DNA of 45,309 nucleotides, taken from assembly GCA_002843155.1 (NCBI GenBank), contig PGZD01000015.1:1-45309 (forward strand), in the 5' to 3' direction. Positions 43,984 to 45,309 of the stretch are shown in pieces. Every line of letters begins with the position of its first letter. Within the stretch, counting starts at the first letter, position 1. Position numbers and translations under genes: made by a program. A model generated the notes under the pieces. It was not told where the DNA came from. It ran no database searches and was given only the letters and a program-made list of their open reading frames with translations. This stretch comes from Gammaproteobacteria bacterium HGW-Gammaproteobacteria-3. GTDB lineage: Bacteria > Pseudomonadota > Gammaproteobacteria > Methylococcales > Methylomonadaceae.

Positions 43984-44535
43984 TTGCGTTTAAGGCATTT
44001 ATCCACGTTTATTTACCAAGATGCGATTGCCGATTGCGAAGAACTCGACACAGAAGCACCATGGACATTTTGCCAGCAAAACGATGCCTGGATTTTGGAA
44101 GGTGTAGCCAGCATCAGCACGCGCGCCAAGCAAGTCAGGGTTCTTTACCCTTCTCAGCTTCAGTGCCAGGAAAATGAAAGCGTTATTGTGTTGCAATGTT
44201 CGTCGCAAAATCGCTTAATCGAAGCCAGCGGGATAATCCAGTTTTCTAACCATGACGGTGCGAATTTTGTCATTAAAACCGGGCAAGATATATCTGCTGA
44301 TCGGTTTTATCTGCAAGGCAAAGTACTTGATTTCAAATCTCGTCCTACGCAGATTTACTTGAGGTTACCGACGCTGATTTGCGTAAATAATGAAAATGAA
44401 AGACGCACAGAGATTTCGTCTTCTAAATTGATTGGTCGATTAGCGAACACACGACCAACAATACCAGGTTATTACCCATATCGTTATACTCAACTCGCCG
44501 CTTGCGGTATCATTCGACAATTTACGCGGGAATAA
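43984..44535 (+). CDS. Hypothetical protein of unknown family, no ATG start
   Basis: An open frame of 183 codons that I do not recognise. It contains no Met codon after the assumed TTG start at 43984, and no ribosome binding site is visible. The frame is open upstream to about 43912 and reads plausibly as protein there ([15 protein letters not shown]), so the true start may be a rarer codon further upstream. The body looks like real protein, with beta-strand patterns (SVIVLQCSSQNRLIE, SGIIQFSN, QIYLRLPTLICVNN). It could also be a decayed gene. It is lower in GC than its neighbours. Confidence 0.4.
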   Translation: MRLRHLSTFIYQDAIADCEELDTEAPWTFCQQNDAWILEGVASISTRAKQVRVLYPSQLQCQENESVIVLQCSSQNRLIEASGIIQFSNHDGANFVIKTGQDISADRFYLQGKVLDFKSRPTQIYLRLPTLICVNNENERRTEISSSKLIGRLANTRPTIPGYYPYRYTQLAACGIIRQFTRE

Positions 44536-44605
44536 GGAACAAAATGATCCGGGTAACGGAAGAACTGTCAGGAATAGAGTAACATGTTTTTTTGTAAGGT
44601 TTGCC

Positions 44606-45070
44606 ATGCCCGATTTTTCATTGAAGACCACCTGGCGCATCCCGGCGCCGATAGCCCTGGTTTGGGATAGCCTGATTCATACCGAGACTTGGCCTGACTG
44701 GTGGCGCTATGTCGCTTCGGTGACAGAGCTGGAACCCGGCCTGCCCGATGGCCTTGCCAACACCCGAAGTTATTGCTGGCGCACGGCCTTGCCTTATGAC
44801 TTGCATCTTGAAATGACGGTAATCCGGCTTGTGCCTTGCCGGACCATTACCGTTGCCGTAAGCGGCGATTTGACCGGCACCGGGCAGTGCACGTTTTCAG
44901 TCGAGGCTGAAACCGAAGTGACCTGTGTCGAGTTTTATTGGCAGGTACAGACCTGCAAACCCTGGATGAACCGGCTCAGTATTTTGACGCGACCGGTTTT
45001 TGAATGGAATCATGCCGAGGTCATGAAACAGGGCGAGAGCGGATTGATTGCTTATTTAGGTATACGATGA
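44606..45070 (+). CDS. SRPBCC (START-like) domain protein
   Basis: A 154-residue single-domain protein of the Bet v1/START-like superfamily, which binds hydrophobic ligands. It begins with WRIPAPIALVWDSLIHTETW and continues PDWWRYVASV, the N-terminal strand-helix-helix of polyketide-cyclase/SRPBCC proteins, and ends with the long C-terminal helix region (RPVFEWNHAEVMKQGESGL). AAGG lies 8 bp before the ATG. No neighbour suggests its ligand. Confidence 0.8.
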   Translation: MPDFSLKTTWRIPAPIALVWDSLIHTETWPDWWRYVASVTELEPGLPDGLANTRSYCWRTALPYDLHLEMTVIRLVPCRTITVAVSGDLTGTGQCTFSVEAETEVTCVEFYWQVQTCKPWMNRLSILTRPVFEWNHAEVMKQGESGLIAYLGIR

Positions 45071-45239
45071 GGCCGAAGACAATATTTATTATGTGTTTAT
45101 GCCGTGTCAGTTGCCGATTGATGGCAGAGCGAACCGTGTCACAGAAATTTTGGCAAATATAGTATAGCACTCAGTCAACCTTGATTTGTCGAACAGAACC
45201 CTCAATATAATGCCTTTTGTACATTAAAGGGGTAGACAG
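45071..45239. other. Non-coding DNA leading into the IS630 element
   Basis: No gene is visible. The sequence ATAGTATAGCACTCAGTCAACC (about 45160-45180) may be the element's left end, because IS630 elements insert at TA and their ends often resemble this. The boundary is not certain without the right end. Confidence 0.4.
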
Positions 45240-45309
45240 TTGGCAAAGAAATACATAGTGCGTCTAACGGAACATGAACGCACCGATTTGGAGAGTTTAA
45301 TTCACAAGG
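45240..45309 (+). mobile_element. 5' end of an IS630-family transposase gene (cut by the window edge)
   Basis: From TTG 45240 the frame reads AKKYIVRLTEHERTDLESLI, which fits the N-terminus of IS630-type transposases (KKYIVxLTxxER). The gene continues past the end of the window, so completeness is unknown. Part of an inserted copy is implied, with the target-side boundary around 45160. Confidence 0.7.

Overview
The window is a compact chromosomal stretch of a Gram-negative gammaproteobacterium, most likely a Methylococcales methanotroph (for example a Methylobacter or Methylomonas relative). Evidence for this is the lpxD lipid A gene, TatABC, the ubiquinone genes ubiA and ubiK, the gene orders hisBHAFIE-tatABC and dsbA-cytochrome c4 / engB, and an icd-acnB-gltA block. 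The genus is inferred from recalled gene order and codon flavour, not from a search. I saw no rRNA, tRNA, CRISPR array or prophage. Mobile DNA is limited to a possible transposase tail at the left edge, a frameshifted remnant near 28.5 kb, and the start of an IS630-type transposase running off the right edge.

Layout. 0.4-4.3 kb (minus): a two-gene molybdenum hydroxylase (IorA/IorB type) downstream of ubiA. 4.4-8.6 kb (plus): UDP-galactopyranose mutase, a secreted trypsin-like protease, a family 2 glycosyltransferase and an unusual malate/lactate dehydrogenase. 8.6-13.9 kb (minus): comM, ubiK, a MarR regulator with a cysteine tail, a coiled-coil nuclease-fold protein, a fungal-type cytosine deaminase and a COG2509 flavoprotein. 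14.0-19.6 kb (minus): histidine biosynthesis (B, H, A, F, I, E), then tatABC, then a pteridine-reductase-like SDR. 19.7-25.7 kb (minus): typA; a coupled LysR / methyltransferase / rhodanese set; an intergenic region that looks like a small RNA gene; and a lipid-headgroup trio (CDP-alcohol transferase, EEP phosphatase, CarS-like protein).

26.0-34.1 kb (mostly plus): a Nudix hydrolase, lpxD, efpL (minus), then the oxidative TCA segment icd, acnB, gltA. 34.1-37.6 kb (minus): a LAB_N small membrane protein with its glycosyltransferase, rplM-rpsI and ugd. 37.7-45.3 kb: relA, a diguanylate cyclase, dsbA, cytochrome c4, engB, an unrecognised ORF, an SRPBCC protein and the IS630 end.

Many neighbours are joined by 4-bp ATGA overlaps (iorA/iorB, GT2/mdh, hisF/I/E, LysR/methyltransferase/rhodanese, EEP/CDP-alcohol transferase), which mark the real operons. 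The most interesting signals are: (1) a promoter-to-terminator unit without an ORF at about 23.70-23.87 kb whose RNA would present a CUCCUCCUC anti-Shine-Dalgarno motif in a hairpin loop; (2) a lipid operon containing a CarS-like protein; (3) a palindromic repeat present in a short and a long form; (4) a malate-type dehydrogenase with altered cofactor-specificity residues; (5) a MarR regulator with a four-cysteine tail.
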